A stretch of 64,000 nt of DNA from Nitratireductor sp. B36 (lineage in GTDB: Bacteria > Pseudomonadota > Alphaproteobacteria > Rhizobiales > Rhizobiaceae): contig NZ_JACKZY010000005.1 in assembly GCF_020833685.1 (NCBI RefSeq), positions 223,753 through 287,752 of the forward strand. The letters run 5' to 3'. Position 1 is the stretch's first letter; each line of letters starts with the position of its first letter. Of this stretch, positions 1-8,107 are shown in pieces. The notes below the pieces were generated by a model. That model was not told where the DNA came from. It worked only from the letters and a program-made list of their open reading frames with translations, and made no database searches. A program made the position numbers and the translations under genes.

Positions 1-1399
1 AAGAAATGGCGGACTGGAAAAAGACGGACGGATCGCCGCGCGAAATGGCCAGCGCGCGGCGCAGATTGTCCTCGAACATCGGCCCCAGAATGAAGGCGAT
101 CAGGAACGGCGCCGGGGGGATGTTCAGGAGCAGCATGATGAAGCCTACCACGCCCATGACGAGCAGAACGGTGACATCGAACATGCTGCTGGAGATCGAA
201 TAGATGCCGTAGATGCACAGCATCAGAACGACCGGCGTCAAAAGCACCTGCGGAATAGAGGAGATGTGCGAGAAGAAGCGCACGGTCAGCTTGCCCGCGC
301 CGAACAACAATACGGAAGAGAACATCATGCCGATGAACAGCATGTAGACCTCGTTCAGATTGTTCTGGAAGAGAAGCGGGCCGGGGGTGAGGCCCTGAAT
401 CATGAACGCGCCGAGCATGACGCCGGTGATCACGTCGCCGGGAACGCCGAGCGCCAGAAGCGGGATCATGGTCGCGCCGCAGCAGCCATTGTTAGCGGAT
501 TCGGACGCGGCGATGCCTTCCAGCTCGCCCTTGCCGAAATTCTCGCTGTTGGGCGAGGAACGCCGCGCCTCGCCATAGGAGAAGAAGGCGGCGGCTGACG
601 GGCCAATGCCGGGAATGGCGCCCAGAACCACGCCGATGAAGCTGCCGCGAATGATGGATTTCAGCGAGCCGCGGAACTCCGCCAGCGTCAGTCGGTTATC
701 GCCGAGCTTCATGGCCTGGCCGTGGTTTTCGTCGCGGAACATGATGAGGCGCAGAAGCTCTGGCAGAGCGAACAGGCCGATCAGAACCGGCGCAACCGAA
801 AGGCCGCTCTTCATGTCCTCGGTCATCGCGAAGCGGAACGAGCCGTACATATCTTCGCCGACCGTGGCGAGCAGCAGGCCGAAACAGGCCGACACAACGC
901 CGAGCAGGAGCGAGCCGCCGGAAATGGAGGCGACCATGGTGAGCGCGAAGGCCATCAGCATGAAATATTCCGGCGGACCGACGCGCAGCGCCAGAAGCGC
1001 CAGCGGGGCCGCGAGGAAGATTAGCGAGATGTTCGACAGGAAGTCGCCGATGCAGGACGAGATGAGCGCCATGTTGAGCGCCTTGCCGGCCTTGCCCTTC
1101 TGGGCCAGCGGCCAGCCATCGAGCACCGTGCAGGCAGCCGATGCCGTGCCCGGTGTCTTGATCAGGATCGCCGAGATCGACGCGCCGTAGGTGCTGCCCT
1201 TGTAGAGCGCGACAAGCAGCAGAATGCTGGTGACGGGCGGCAGATAAAAGGTGAAGGGCAGGGCAAGCGTGACCGCCATGGTGCCGGTCATGCCCGGAAT
1301 GGCGCCGATGACGACGCCGGCCAGGATGCCCGCGCCCATGGCCAGCACATTGGCGAGCGTGGCGACGGATTCGAATGCGAAAAGAAGATCGTTCCACAT
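1..1399 (-). CDS. tctA: TctA: large permease subunit of a tripartite tricarboxylate transporter (3' end beyond window)
   Basis: Large integral-membrane subunit of a TTT-family secondary transporter that works with TctB and the periplasmic TctC. The frame opens MWNDLLFAFESVATLA and stays open to the window edge for about 466 residues; TctA proteins are usually near 500, so only a short C-terminal piece is missing. Typical TctA stretches are visible: an early GAIPGMTGTMAVTLALPFTF segment, KGSTYGASISAILIKTPGTASA, and a later NNGCCGATMIPLLALGVPGD loop. Many hydrophobic segments follow one another. The start is the ATG at 1397-1399, just after the tctB stop, so tctC-tctB-tctA is one operon. The substrate cannot be read from sequence; citrate-like carboxylates are the family default. 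Confidence 0.93.
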   Translation of the reverse strand, partial: MWNDLLFAFESVATLANVLAMGAGILAGVVIGAIPGMTGTMAVTLALPFTFYLPPVTSILLLVALYKGSTYGASISAILIKTPGTASAACTVLDGWPLAQKGKAGKALNMALISSCIGDFLSNISLIFLAAPLALLALRVGPPEYFMLMAFALTMVASISGGSLLLGVVSACFGLLLATVGEDMYGSFRFAMTEDMKSGLSVAPVLIGLFALPELLRLIMFRDENHGQAMKLGDNRLTLAEFRGSLKSIIRGSFIGVVLGAIPGIGPSAAAFFSYGEARRSSPNSENFGKGELEGIAASESANNGCCGATMIPLLALGVPGDVITGVMLGAFMIQGLTPGPLLFQNNLNEVYMLFIGMMFSSVLLFGAGKLTVRFFSHISSIPQVLLTPVVLMLCIYGIYSISSSMFDVTVLLVMGVVGFIMLLLNIPPAPFLIAFILGPMFEDNLRRALAISRGDPSVFFQSAIS

Positions 1400-1426
1400 G
1401 TGTTGAGCGGTCCCGGTGGCGGTCGG

Positions 1427-1939
1427 TCAGTTGAGGCCGGGGAAGATGCCCCAGCTTCCCGACGGAAAGGGTGTGTGCGTCACATTGCCGAAGAAGAGCT
1501 GCAGGCCGAGCGGCAGAAGAACGGCAAGAGCCAGAACGGCAACCCACCGCCCGGATGCGCCGGCAAGCAGGAAACAGGCAAGCGCCAAAAGCATGGAAGA
1601 AGCGAGAAAGCCCAGCAACGGCACAAGAACGACAAAACCTGCGAATGCGGCGAGCGCCAGCGCGAGCCGGATGAGCCGATTGCGCCATTCAACCGCCGAC
1701 GCCGGTCCCCGCTTCGGCTCATCGCTCGTTTCGTTCCCGCCGCCAAGCGCCGCGAACGCCATCGCCAGCAGGCCGAGGGCTAGCCCGAGGATCGAGACGG
1801 TGCGCGGCCACATGTCGGGCGGCGGCGCGAAGCCTGGAATGAAGGAAGGACGCGGCACATGAACCGGAATCAATGCGAAAAGCACCGTGCCAAAGAACAG
1901 GGCTATCAGCAGCCCCCGGAGCATGGCCTTGTTCAACAT
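1427..1939 (-). CDS. tctB: TctB: small membrane subunit of the TTT transporter
   Basis: A 170-residue protein with four hydrophobic segments, the size and layout of the TctB small permease subunit. It is weakly conserved in sequence, so the call rests mainly on position between tctC and tctA. I chose the start MLNKAMLRG at 1939, not an upstream in-frame start at 2128 that would run into tctC. The central part (about residues 60-80) is hydrophilic and glycine/glutamate-rich, between helix 2 and helix 3. The gene follows tctC after 37 bp and precedes tctA by 27 bp. Confidence 0.85.
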   Translation of the reverse strand: MLNKAMLRGLLIALFFGTVLFALIPVHVPRPSFIPGFAPPPDMWPRTVSILGLALGLLAMAFAALGGGNETSDEPKRGPASAVEWRNRLIRLALALAAFAGFVVLVPLLGFLASSMLLALACFLLAGASGRWVAVLALAVLLPLGLQLFFGNVTHTPFPSGSWGIFPGLN

Positions 1940-1960
1940 GCCGCGTCCTCCTTTGCTATG

Positions 1961-1982
1961 CCGGCTTACTTCCGGCTTACTT
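1961..1982. repeat. Exact 11-bp tandem duplication at the tctC stop codon
   Basis: CCGGCTTACTT occurs twice back to back (1961-1971 and 1972-1982). The tctC stop codon (minus strand, 1977-1979) lies inside the second copy. This looks like a recent slippage duplication at the end of tctC. Confidence 0.7.
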
Positions 1983-2951
1983 AATGTAGCCGAACTCGCG
2001 CGCGAGCCCGTTGAAGAGCTCGTATTGCGACTTGGCATAGGCTGCCATGTCTTCCTTGCCAACGGTGGAGATGGATCCGCGGCGCTTGGCGAGCTCCAGC
2101 CACTTCTCGTCCTCGGCAACCTTTGCAAGCGTTTCCTGCCAGCGCGTCACGACGTTTTCCGGCAGATCCTTCGGGCCGTAGAGCGCGCTCCAGCCGGTGA
2201 TCTGGCCGGCCTTTTCAAAGCCGAGCTCGGCGGCGGTCGGAACGTCTGGCAGAGCGTCCATGCGCGAAGGCGCATAGACCATGAGGGCGCGCATCTTGCC
2301 GGACTCGATGTGCGGCATCAGCGAACCGGCCGCGATGGCGAGGAAGTCCACATGGCCACCGAGAAGCGCAGTCGCCAGCGCGCCGCCGCCCTTGTAGGGG
2401 ACGAGGGTTGCTGCCGTCAGCGGGTCGAGCTCGTTGTCGGCCAGAAGCGCCTGAACGGTGAAACCGTCAATGGCGGTCGCGCCCGATGCGCCATAGGTGA
2501 GAGCGCCGGGATTGGCCTTCAGGCCTTCGACCAGCTCTTCGGCGGTCTTATAGGGAGAGTTTTCCGCCACGGCGAGGATCATCGGCGTGGCTTCCAGAGA
2601 GCCGAGGAAGGTGTAATCGTCCCAGCCGACCGGCGAGCTTTCCTGCACGGCGGGGTATAACGCCATGCCGACGCGGGCGAGCAGCAGCGTGTAGCCATCG
2701 GGCGTGCTTTCGGAAACGAAGCGCGCGCCGTTCATGCCGCCATTGCCCGGCTTGTTGACGACGACGACCGGCTGCTCGCCGAGGTAGTCGCGGGCTGTTT
2801 CAGCCAGCGCCCGGGCTGCCAGATCGGAAGCGCCGCCAGCGCCATAAGGGGCGACGATGGTCACGGCCTTCTCCGGATAGTCGGCATGTGCGGTGCCGGC
2901 AGCAAGGGCGACAACCGCTGCCGCCAGAACGGTTTTCATCAGAGATTTCAT
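1977..2951 (-). CDS. tctC: TctC: periplasmic binding protein of the TTT transporter (Bug family)
   Basis: Periplasmic solute receptor of the Bug/TctC family, 324 residues. A signal peptide is visible: MKSLMKT, a hydrophobic Ala/Val run, then cleavage near AHA|DYPEK. The mature start carries the family stretch YPEKAVTIVAPYGAGGASDLAARALAE, and GANPGALTYG-like and PYKGGGALATALLGGHVDF blocks follow. I chose the start at 2951 because a GGGAGGA ribosome-binding site precedes it and the signal peptide begins there; an in-frame extension to 3017 has neither. It is the first gene of the tctCBA operon and diverges from the LysR gene 137 bp away, its likely regulator. Confidence 0.94.
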   Translation of the reverse strand: MKSLMKTVLAAAVVALAAGTAHADYPEKAVTIVAPYGAGGASDLAARALAETARDYLGEQPVVVVNKPGNGGMNGARFVSESTPDGYTLLLARVGMALYPAVQESSPVGWDDYTFLGSLEATPMILAVAENSPYKTAEELVEGLKANPGALTYGASGATAIDGFTVQALLADNELDPLTAATLVPYKGGGALATALLGGHVDFLAIAAGSLMPHIESGKMRALMVYAPSRMDALPDVPTAAELGFEKAGQITGWSALYGPKDLPENVVTRWQETLAKVAEDEKWLELAKRRGSISTVGKEDMAAYAKSQYELFNGLAREFGYIK

Positions 2952-3010
2952 GCAAATCCTCCCAGGGAGAGTGAATCCATTCGCCCGAAGGGTTCGAGCG
3001 CCGTGAGGTT

Positions 3011-3037
3011 TTTGCACAGTATGCTTTCTTCTGCAAA
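3011..3037. promoter_or_regulatory. Candidate LysR-type operator between tctC and lysR
   Basis: The inverted repeat TTTGCA (3011-3016) ... TGCAAA (3032-3037) with a 15-bp spacer lies in the 137-bp divergent region. LysR-type regulators usually bind interrupted dyads here. It does not follow the strict T-N11-A form, so this is a weak candidate. Confidence 0.3.
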
Positions 3038-3088
3038 TTATGCCTGTTACTATTACATTTATGAATACTGACTATTGAGGATGCGCAG

Positions 3089-3997
3089 ATGAACCTGAAG
3101 CAGCTCGAAGCTTTCGATGCGTTCATGAGCCATGGCTCGGCGACACGGGCAGCGGCCGCGCTCAAGATCAGCCAGCCAATGGTGAGCCGGCTTCTGGGAC
3201 AACTGGAAGAGACGATCGGCTTTCCGCTGTTCGTCCGCAAACGCAACCAGCTGATGCCGACACATGAGGCGATCCTTTTTCACGCCAATGTCTCACGCTC
3301 GCTGACCACATTCCAGGAGCTCGAACGCGAGGCACGCGCCATCGCCAACCGCCAGGTGGGGCGCATCGTGGTGGCGGCGCAGCCGATCTATGTGGATACG
3401 TTTCTGCTCGATGTGGTGGCGCGCTTCAAACAGACACATCCCGACGTGGCGGTGAAGATCGTCGATACGGGACTGGAAGAGCTGCTGCGCATGTTCAACG
3501 AGGGGAGCTGCGATCTGGGTGTCGGCATCACGCTCGATGCGAGCCCCTATGGCGCACGCCTGATACCGCTCGGCGCCTGCGAGGCGCGCTGCCTGATCCC
3601 GCGCGGACACCGGCTGGCGAGCCGCGACGTTGTGCGCCTTGAAGACCTGCGGCGCGAGGTGTTCGTCGAGCTGGCCATCGGCAGCCCGCTGCGCACGCGT
3701 GTCGACTACATGATGCAGACGGCGGGCGCCCAGCGGCGCATTGCCGCCGAAGCGCGCACGTTGCGCGCGGTGCACGGTCTCGTGCGACGCGGCGTGGGCA
3801 TCGCAATCGTCGACCCGTTCAGCATTCTCCTGCCATCGGGCGATGATGTGATTGAACGACCACTGGAGCCTTCCATTCCCTGGGAAATGGCCATTTTCCA
3901 CCATGAAGACCGACCGCTGAGCCGCATCGAGAATGCCTTCATCGAAACGATCAGAGCCGAAATCGGCGAACTGCGAGAAGAGGGTGTTCTTTCGTGA
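3089..3997 (+). CDS. LysR-family transcriptional regulator, divergent from tctCBA
   Basis: A 302-residue LysR-type regulator. Its N-terminal winged HTH spans about residues 1-60 (MNLKQLEAFDAFMSHGSATRAAAALKIS, then QPMVSRLLGQLEETIGFPLF), and a periplasmic-binding-like effector domain occupies about residues 90-295. Length is normal for the family. It is transcribed away from tctC, the usual layout for a LysR regulator acting on the divergent operon. The effector is probably the TTT substrate or a metabolite of it, which is inference. A GAGG lies a few bases upstream of the ATG. Confidence 0.93.
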   Translation: MNLKQLEAFDAFMSHGSATRAAAALKISQPMVSRLLGQLEETIGFPLFVRKRNQLMPTHEAILFHANVSRSLTTFQELEREARAIANRQVGRIVVAAQPIYVDTFLLDVVARFKQTHPDVAVKIVDTGLEELLRMFNEGSCDLGVGITLDASPYGARLIPLGACEARCLIPRGHRLASRDVVRLEDLRREVFVELAIGSPLRTRVDYMMQTAGAQRRIAAEARTLRAVHGLVRRGVGIAIVDPFSILLPSGDDVIERPLEPSIPWEMAIFHHEDRPLSRIENAFIETIRAEIGELREEGVLS

Positions 3998-4010
3998 AGA
4001 AGGATAGTTC

Positions 4011-4026
4011 CATAATGTATATTATG
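4011..4026. repeat. Short inverted repeat between lysR and the IS30 remnant
   Basis: CATAAT-GTAT-ATTATG (4011-4026), a 6-bp perfect dyad with a 4-bp loop. It lies 14 bp after the LysR stop and just before the transposase frame. It could be a fragment of an insertion end, an AT-rich promoter element or chance. Confidence 0.3.
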
Positions 4027-4036
4027 CGAGATACTG

Positions 4037-4934
4037 TTGAATGGGGGGCACATTCTATCCCGAACTGCAACACAGGCGCTAAGCTGCCTGCTTTTCGGAA
4101 GCGATGTTTTGAGCCGTACTTTTTCCCATTTGAGTTTTGAAGAACGCAAAACGATTTCCCGCATGCGGGAGCAGAAATTCAGCCAGTCAGAGATCGCCAG
4201 ACGCCTCGGCCGTGACCGTGCGACGATCTCGCGGGAGATCAGGCGCAACTATTGGCACGACCGTGAGTTCCCCGATGCCGATGGCTACTGGGCGATGACC
4301 GCCAACGATATGGCGCGCGACCGGCGGCGGCGTGTCGGCAAGCTCTTTCGGCGCGAGGATCTGCGGACCGCAGTGATTGGAAAGCTGGAAGCCGGCTGGT
4401 CGCCGGACGGTTGAAGATCGAACCGAAGGCCAAGGCCAGCATCTGTCGCTACGTCTATTCACCCGAGGGCCAGCAGCAACAGCTCGCCCGGCTTCTTCCG
4501 GAACGGCGAAGAAAGCGTCGGCCAATGTCGCGACGGTTGTTGAGCGAACAAGCCGGTCCACTGTGCTGTTCAAGAACAATGATCGGCAGTCCAAACCGAT
4601 CATGGACCGGCTTATCAACGTGCTCGGCCCCCTGCCCAGGCATGTCCGGCAAAGTCTGACATTCGATCGCGGCTTCGAATTCGTCTCCTGGCGGCGGCTC
4701 AAACAAGGCATGGGCACAGATGCCTGGTTCTGCGATCCGTCCGCGCCCTGGCAGAAAGGCTCCGTTGAGAACATGAACCGGCGGGTCCGGCGCTATCTGC
4801 CGCGGGACACCGCTGTCTTGTCAGTTCCTGAGGAATCGATACGATCCCTGATCGAACAGTTGAACAACACGCCGAGGAAATGGCTCGGTTTCCGCACCCC
4901 TGATGAAGTGTTCAGGCGTGAAGTGCTCAAATGA
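4037..4934 (+). pseudogene. Decayed IS30-family transposase (internal deletion plus frameshift)
   Basis: Remnant of an IS30-type DDE transposase in pieces. Frame 1 (4037-4414) carries the N-terminal HTH region: LSFEERKTISRMREQKFSQSEIARRLG, then RDRATISREIRRN, and stops at 4412-4414 after EAGWSPDG. A second frame holds CRYVYSPEGQQQQLARLLPERRRKRRP (to about 4530). The third frame (to 4934) resumes at VVERTSRSTVLFKNNDR and carries SLTFDRGFEF and the C-terminal WQKGSVENMNRRVRRYLP. Compared with intact IS30 transposases, roughly 80 codons between RRKRRP and VVERTSR are gone, including the region of the first catalytic Asp; the second Asp and the Glu remain. It cannot be active. I could not identify terminal inverted repeats. 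Confidence 0.88.
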
Positions 4935-5033
4935 CGGCTTTGAGCCCACCTTTCAGCAACTCCGCAACGCGGCTAAAGTCCACTTTAAGTAGGAAGTGCA
5001 GTCAGTTAACTGTCGTTCTGTCGGAGCGCTTTA

Positions 5034-5741
5034 TCAGCTGCTCAAGTGTTTAGCCAGCCGCCGACGATGCTGAATGAGATAGTCATAATGCTCATTCAGT
5101 TCGACAATGAATTTCTTAATCTCATCCACTTCTGGCAACGTGAAAAAAACGATTTCTCCTGCGTATCTACGCCAAATAATTCCCCAAGCTTTATCGGAAC
5201 TGTTTTCGTGTTCTGGTCGAATTATTTTCATTTCGGCTTCTAATTTTCTTAACTCATCACTGTCGATTATGAAGGTAGCCTCTGTGCGATCAAAGCACTG
5301 GTGTGCAACGACTGCTGATTTTGGGTGTTTAAGAACATCTGCCCATAATTTAATGAGCTTACCCGCCGGTTTGTTGTCTCGGTGGCTTTTCCTTCCGCGA
5401 AAACCGCTGCTGTTTTCCAGCCTTCGTTGCTCCTGAACGGCGGCATCAATCATTTCCCAGAGACATCCAAGCTCACGGACCAACACCCGCGACAAATTCG
5501 TGCAATCGTTTTCGGATATTGGTATCCTTAAAAGGCACGAAATGCCTTGAAGTGAGCTTGCCAGGTTACACGCGTCTGCGACATGGCAGACCCTTTCACC
5601 GGTCTGCAGTTTGATGGTCTGGTGATCTTCTGGCATCTCGCAATCATAAAGCTGACAGGGTTTTGCGTCATCTTCGGTTAATTGCAGCGTGCGCGTCAGT
5701 TCGGAATTGAGTTCTTGAAAATCTGTAGGCGAGTAAGTCAT
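5034..5741 (-). CDS. Uncharacterised protein of 235 aa beside the IS30 remnant
   Basis: I do not recognise a family. The proposed start is MTYSPTDFQELNSELTRT (5741); the frame extends upstream to an ATG at 5816 (260 aa), and neither start has a strong ribosome-binding site. The product is soluble, with no signal peptide or membrane segment. Cysteines cluster in residues about 29-80, including two CxxxxC-like spacings. A basic patch (RGRKSHRDNKPAGK) lies mid-protein, and the C-terminal half is charged and helical, ending in DYLIQHRRRLAKH. Base composition is clearly AT-richer than the neighbouring genes, and it sits next to the insertion-sequence remnant, so horizontal acquisition is likely. 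It could be a cargo or defence-type gene, but nothing in the sequence proves that. Confidence 0.6.
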   Translation of the reverse strand: MTYSPTDFQELNSELTRTLQLTEDDAKPCQLYDCEMPEDHQTIKLQTGERVCHVADACNLASSLQGISCLLRIPISENDCTNLSRVLVRELGCLWEMIDAAVQEQRRLENSSGFRGRKSHRDNKPAGKLIKLWADVLKHPKSAVVAHQCFDRTEATFIIDSDELRKLEAEMKIIRPEHENSSDKAWGIIWRRYAGEIVFFTLPEVDEIKKFIVELNEHYDYLIQHRRRLAKHLSS

Positions 5742-6141
5742 AGTTTTCTCATCGAAATAAGTGGTCTGAATATATGCTAGGTGCTTAGCGCCCAAAGCGA
5801 AAGCGGACTTCAACATGCATTGCGGTAGCGGCAGGTTTGTCCGCTTTGCAGACCACCATCAACTTATCACCATCCGCCCCCGGACAGGCTTAGCAACCCC
5901 GACCAGCACGCCTGACCGGGGGCTGACTTACCTGCCCTGTAGCTGCTTTTTGCCCTTGTTGCATTTACTTTAGAAGTCACAGAGATGACTGCAGCATTAC
6001 GGCAAACGTTGCCGTAGCATTCACAGCCCACGTGGCCATGAGGCAAGATGGGCAAGGCCATCTGCAGGGAAGAACACGGGAGCTTTTCCGAGCCTCCCCA
6101 TGGGGAAACCCGGTGGGCACAAGCCCGTGCGGTATCCTTTC
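5742..6141. other. Intergenic stretch between the orphan gene and lacI-type gene
   Basis: About 400 bases without a convincing gene. Short open frames on both strands lack ribosome-binding sites and recognisable products. A CCCCATGGGG palindrome occurs near 6097-6106. It lies downstream of the LacI-family gene and could contribute to its 3' end, but no clear terminator with a T-tract is visible. Confidence 0.5.
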
Positions 6142-7194
6142 TCAGCTCTGTCCGCGCTCGGGCGCAGGACCGGTGGTCGAGCGCACGATCAGATGGGTCT
6201 CCAGAACATAGGAGGCATCGCGCACCGCCTGCGAGCCCAGCACCTCCAGCAGCAGAGACACAGCCAGCTTTCCAGCTTCTATGGAGCGGCTGGAAACGGT
6301 GGTGAGGCTTGGCACCGTCAACGGTCCCAGCGCATCGTCACAGCCAACCACCGAGAATTCACCGGGCACGCTGACGCCGCGCTCGCCTAGGCCGGCCAGA
6401 ATGCCCTGCGCCGTCACGTCGTCGAAGGCAATCGCCGCCGTCGCACCCTTGGCGAGGATGGCATCGACCGCCTGCAAACCGGCCTCGAAACTCGGAACGC
6501 TGGCGGAGACGAAGCTCAGCTCAAGGCCAAGTTTCTTTGAGGCATGGCGCACGGCGGCACGGCGCTGCTTGTTGGACCAGGATGTGGACGGGCCGCTGAC
6601 ATAGACGATGTTACGGTGCCCGAAATCGGCCAGATGCTGGGTCGCCTCGGCAATGCCCGTACCGCTGTCGATCAGCACTTTCGGGATGCCCTTCACATCG
6701 CGGTTGATCAGAACAAGAGGGCGCAGCAGCGCATGGGCCGCGATGCGCTCGTCCGAAAGCCGGGGCGATGCCAGGATGATGCCCTCGACCTGCCCGGCAA
6801 AACGACCGAGAAGCTGGTCCTCCTTCTCCGGGTCTTCATCGGAATTTCCCAAAAACACGCAGAAATCGGAGCGATCCGCCTCGACCTGGGCGGCGCGGAT
6901 CATGGGCGGGAAAAACGGGTTTGCGACATCCGGCACAATCAGCGCCACATTGCCATAGCGCCCGGTGCTGAGCGCCCGCGCCGTGTGATTGGGTACATAA
7001 CCCAGTTTGCCGGCGGCGGCCTTGATGCGCTCGACCGTCTCCGGGCTCAGCATATCGGGTCGCGTGTAGGCGCGGGACACGCTCGAACGCGCCACCCCGG
7101 CCTCCTTTGCCACCTGACTGATCGTGACGCCGCCCTTGCGTTCCGCTGCCACCGCCTGCCCTCGAACCCTGTGCTTGCTTGCCACAAGATGCAC
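6142..7194 (-). CDS. LacI-family repressor of the divergent aminosugar/uronate operon
   Basis: A 350-residue LacI/GalR-type regulator. The DNA-binding domain is at about residues 22-80 (VTISQVAKEAGVARSSVSRAY, then the hinge region VPNHTARALSTGR). A periplasmic-binding-protein-like effector domain follows (NVALIVPDVANPFFPPMIRA, later AIAFDDVTAQGILAGL and VVGCDDALGPLTVPSLTTV). The start is a GTG at 7194, with another in-frame GTG three codons on. It diverges from the nagB-like gene. Two copies of a CAACCGGTTG palindrome, the kind of site LacI proteins bind, lie 16-44 bp upstream of its own start, and a third lies before the ABC genes at 11349. It therefore probably represses both itself and the operon until a sugar inducer binds. 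Confidence 0.95.
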   Translation of the reverse strand: MHLVASKHRVRGQAVAAERKGGVTISQVAKEAGVARSSVSRAYTRPDMLSPETVERIKAAAGKLGYVPNHTARALSTGRYGNVALIVPDVANPFFPPMIRAAQVEADRSDFCVFLGNSDEDPEKEDQLLGRFAGQVEGIILASPRLSDERIAAHALLRPLVLINRDVKGIPKVLIDSGTGIAEATQHLADFGHRNIVYVSGPSTSWSNKQRRAAVRHASKKLGLELSFVSASVPSFEAGLQAVDAILAKGATAAIAFDDVTAQGILAGLGERGVSVPGEFSVVGCDDALGPLTVPSLTTVSSRSIEAGKLAVSLLLEVLGSQAVRDASYVLETHLIVRSTTGPAPERGQS

Positions 7195-7209
7195 CGCCGC
7201 GAGGCGTCA

Positions 7210-7238
7210 GGCAACCGGTTGACATGCAACCGGTTGCA
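7210..7238. promoter_or_regulatory. Double LacI-type operator between lacI-type gene and nagB-like gene
   Basis: The CAACCGGTTG palindrome occurs twice, at 7212-7221 and 7227-7236. The second copy is extended to the perfect 14-bp palindrome TGCAACCGGTTGCA (7225-7238). Centre-to-centre spacing is 15 bp. The central CCGG with A/T-rich flanks is the usual form of LacI/GalR-family sites. Confidence 0.82.
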
Positions 7239-7315
7239 CAGCATAGTGCGCGCATTCTCGTTCTACTCTGCCGCAAGGCCCTGCGATCAGCGGGCGCACT
7301 CTTGGGAGACATGAT

Positions 7316-8107
7316 TTGCAGCACAGCCAAGCCGCGCTCCAGCCAACTCCGCTTATTGACCGGAAGATCGACAGGCTCACCGTAAAGACGTTTGCAGACC
7401 GCGAAGCGATGGGAGCGGCCGCTGCAGCCGATATTGCAGAAGCCCTGCGCGAACGGCTGGCCAGCCAGGAGAATGTGCGCGTCATTTTCGCCTCCGCGCC
7501 GAGCCAGACCTCGATGGTCGAGCAGCTTCGCGCCATGCCGGGCATCGACTGGTCCCGCGTGACCGCCTTTCACATGGATGAGTTCATCGGGCTTGCGCCG
7601 GATGCGCCCCAGCGCTTCGCGCACTGGCTGAACCGGCACATTTTCGATGCGCTTCCGCTGGCTGCCGCACACCGGATCGACCCCGGGGCAGACCCGGAGA
7701 AAGAAGCGCAACGCTACACCGCGCTGCTTAATGAAGCGCCCATCGACTTTGTGTGCCTCGGCATCGGCGTCAACGGCCATATCGCGTTCAACGATCCGCC
7801 CATCGCCGATTTTGAGGATCCGCTGGACGTCAAGCTCGTGGAGCTCGACGCGGTCTGCCGCCAGCAGCAATATGATGATGGCGGATTTGAAAGCCTCGAC
7901 GCAGTGCCGCGCACGGCACTTTCACTCACCATTCCAAGACTGTTGCGCGCGGACCGCCTCTTCTGCATCGTGCCGGGCGCACACAAGCGCGATGCCGTGC
8001 AGGGGGCGCTGCATGGACCGCTGACAACAGATTGCCCGGCAAGCATCCTGCGCGAGCACGGCAATTGCACGCTTTATCTGGACAAGGAGGCTGACCCGGA
8101 TGCCTGA
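7316..8107 (+). CDS. NagB-like aldose-ketose isomerase / glucosamine-6-phosphate deaminase
   Basis: A 263-residue member of the glucosamine-6-phosphate deaminase (NagB/6-phosphogluconolactonase) family. Visible signature parts: FHMDEFIGL (Asp88) and GIGVNGHIAFNDP (His155, Asp160). In E. coli NagB the corresponding glycine-rich loop reads GNDGHIAFNEP, so the Asp becomes Asn (as in Bacillus-type enzymes) and the Glu becomes Asp; deamination of GlcN6P is plausible but not certain. The start is TTG at 7316, supported by GGGAG at 7304-7308 with 7-nt spacing; the ATG at 7311 is out of frame. It is the first gene of the LacI-controlled operon and overlaps the next gene by 8 nt. Confidence 0.86.
   Translation: MQHSQAALQPTPLIDRKIDRLTVKTFADREAMGAAAAADIAEALRERLASQENVRVIFASAPSQTSMVEQLRAMPGIDWSRVTAFHMDEFIGLAPDAPQRFAHWLNRHIFDALPLAAAHRIDPGADPEKEAQRYTALLNEAPIDFVCLGIGVNGHIAFNDPPIADFEDPLDVKLVELDAVCRQQQYDDGGFESLDAVPRTALSLTIPRLLRADRLFCIVPGAHKRDAVQGALHGPLTTDCPASILREHGNCTLYLDKEADPDA

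Noticed and set aside
696..1688. 330-codon frame on the minus strand overlapping tctA and tctB
   Set aside because: It runs in a shifted frame across two recognised genes and is Arg/His-rich with no domain.
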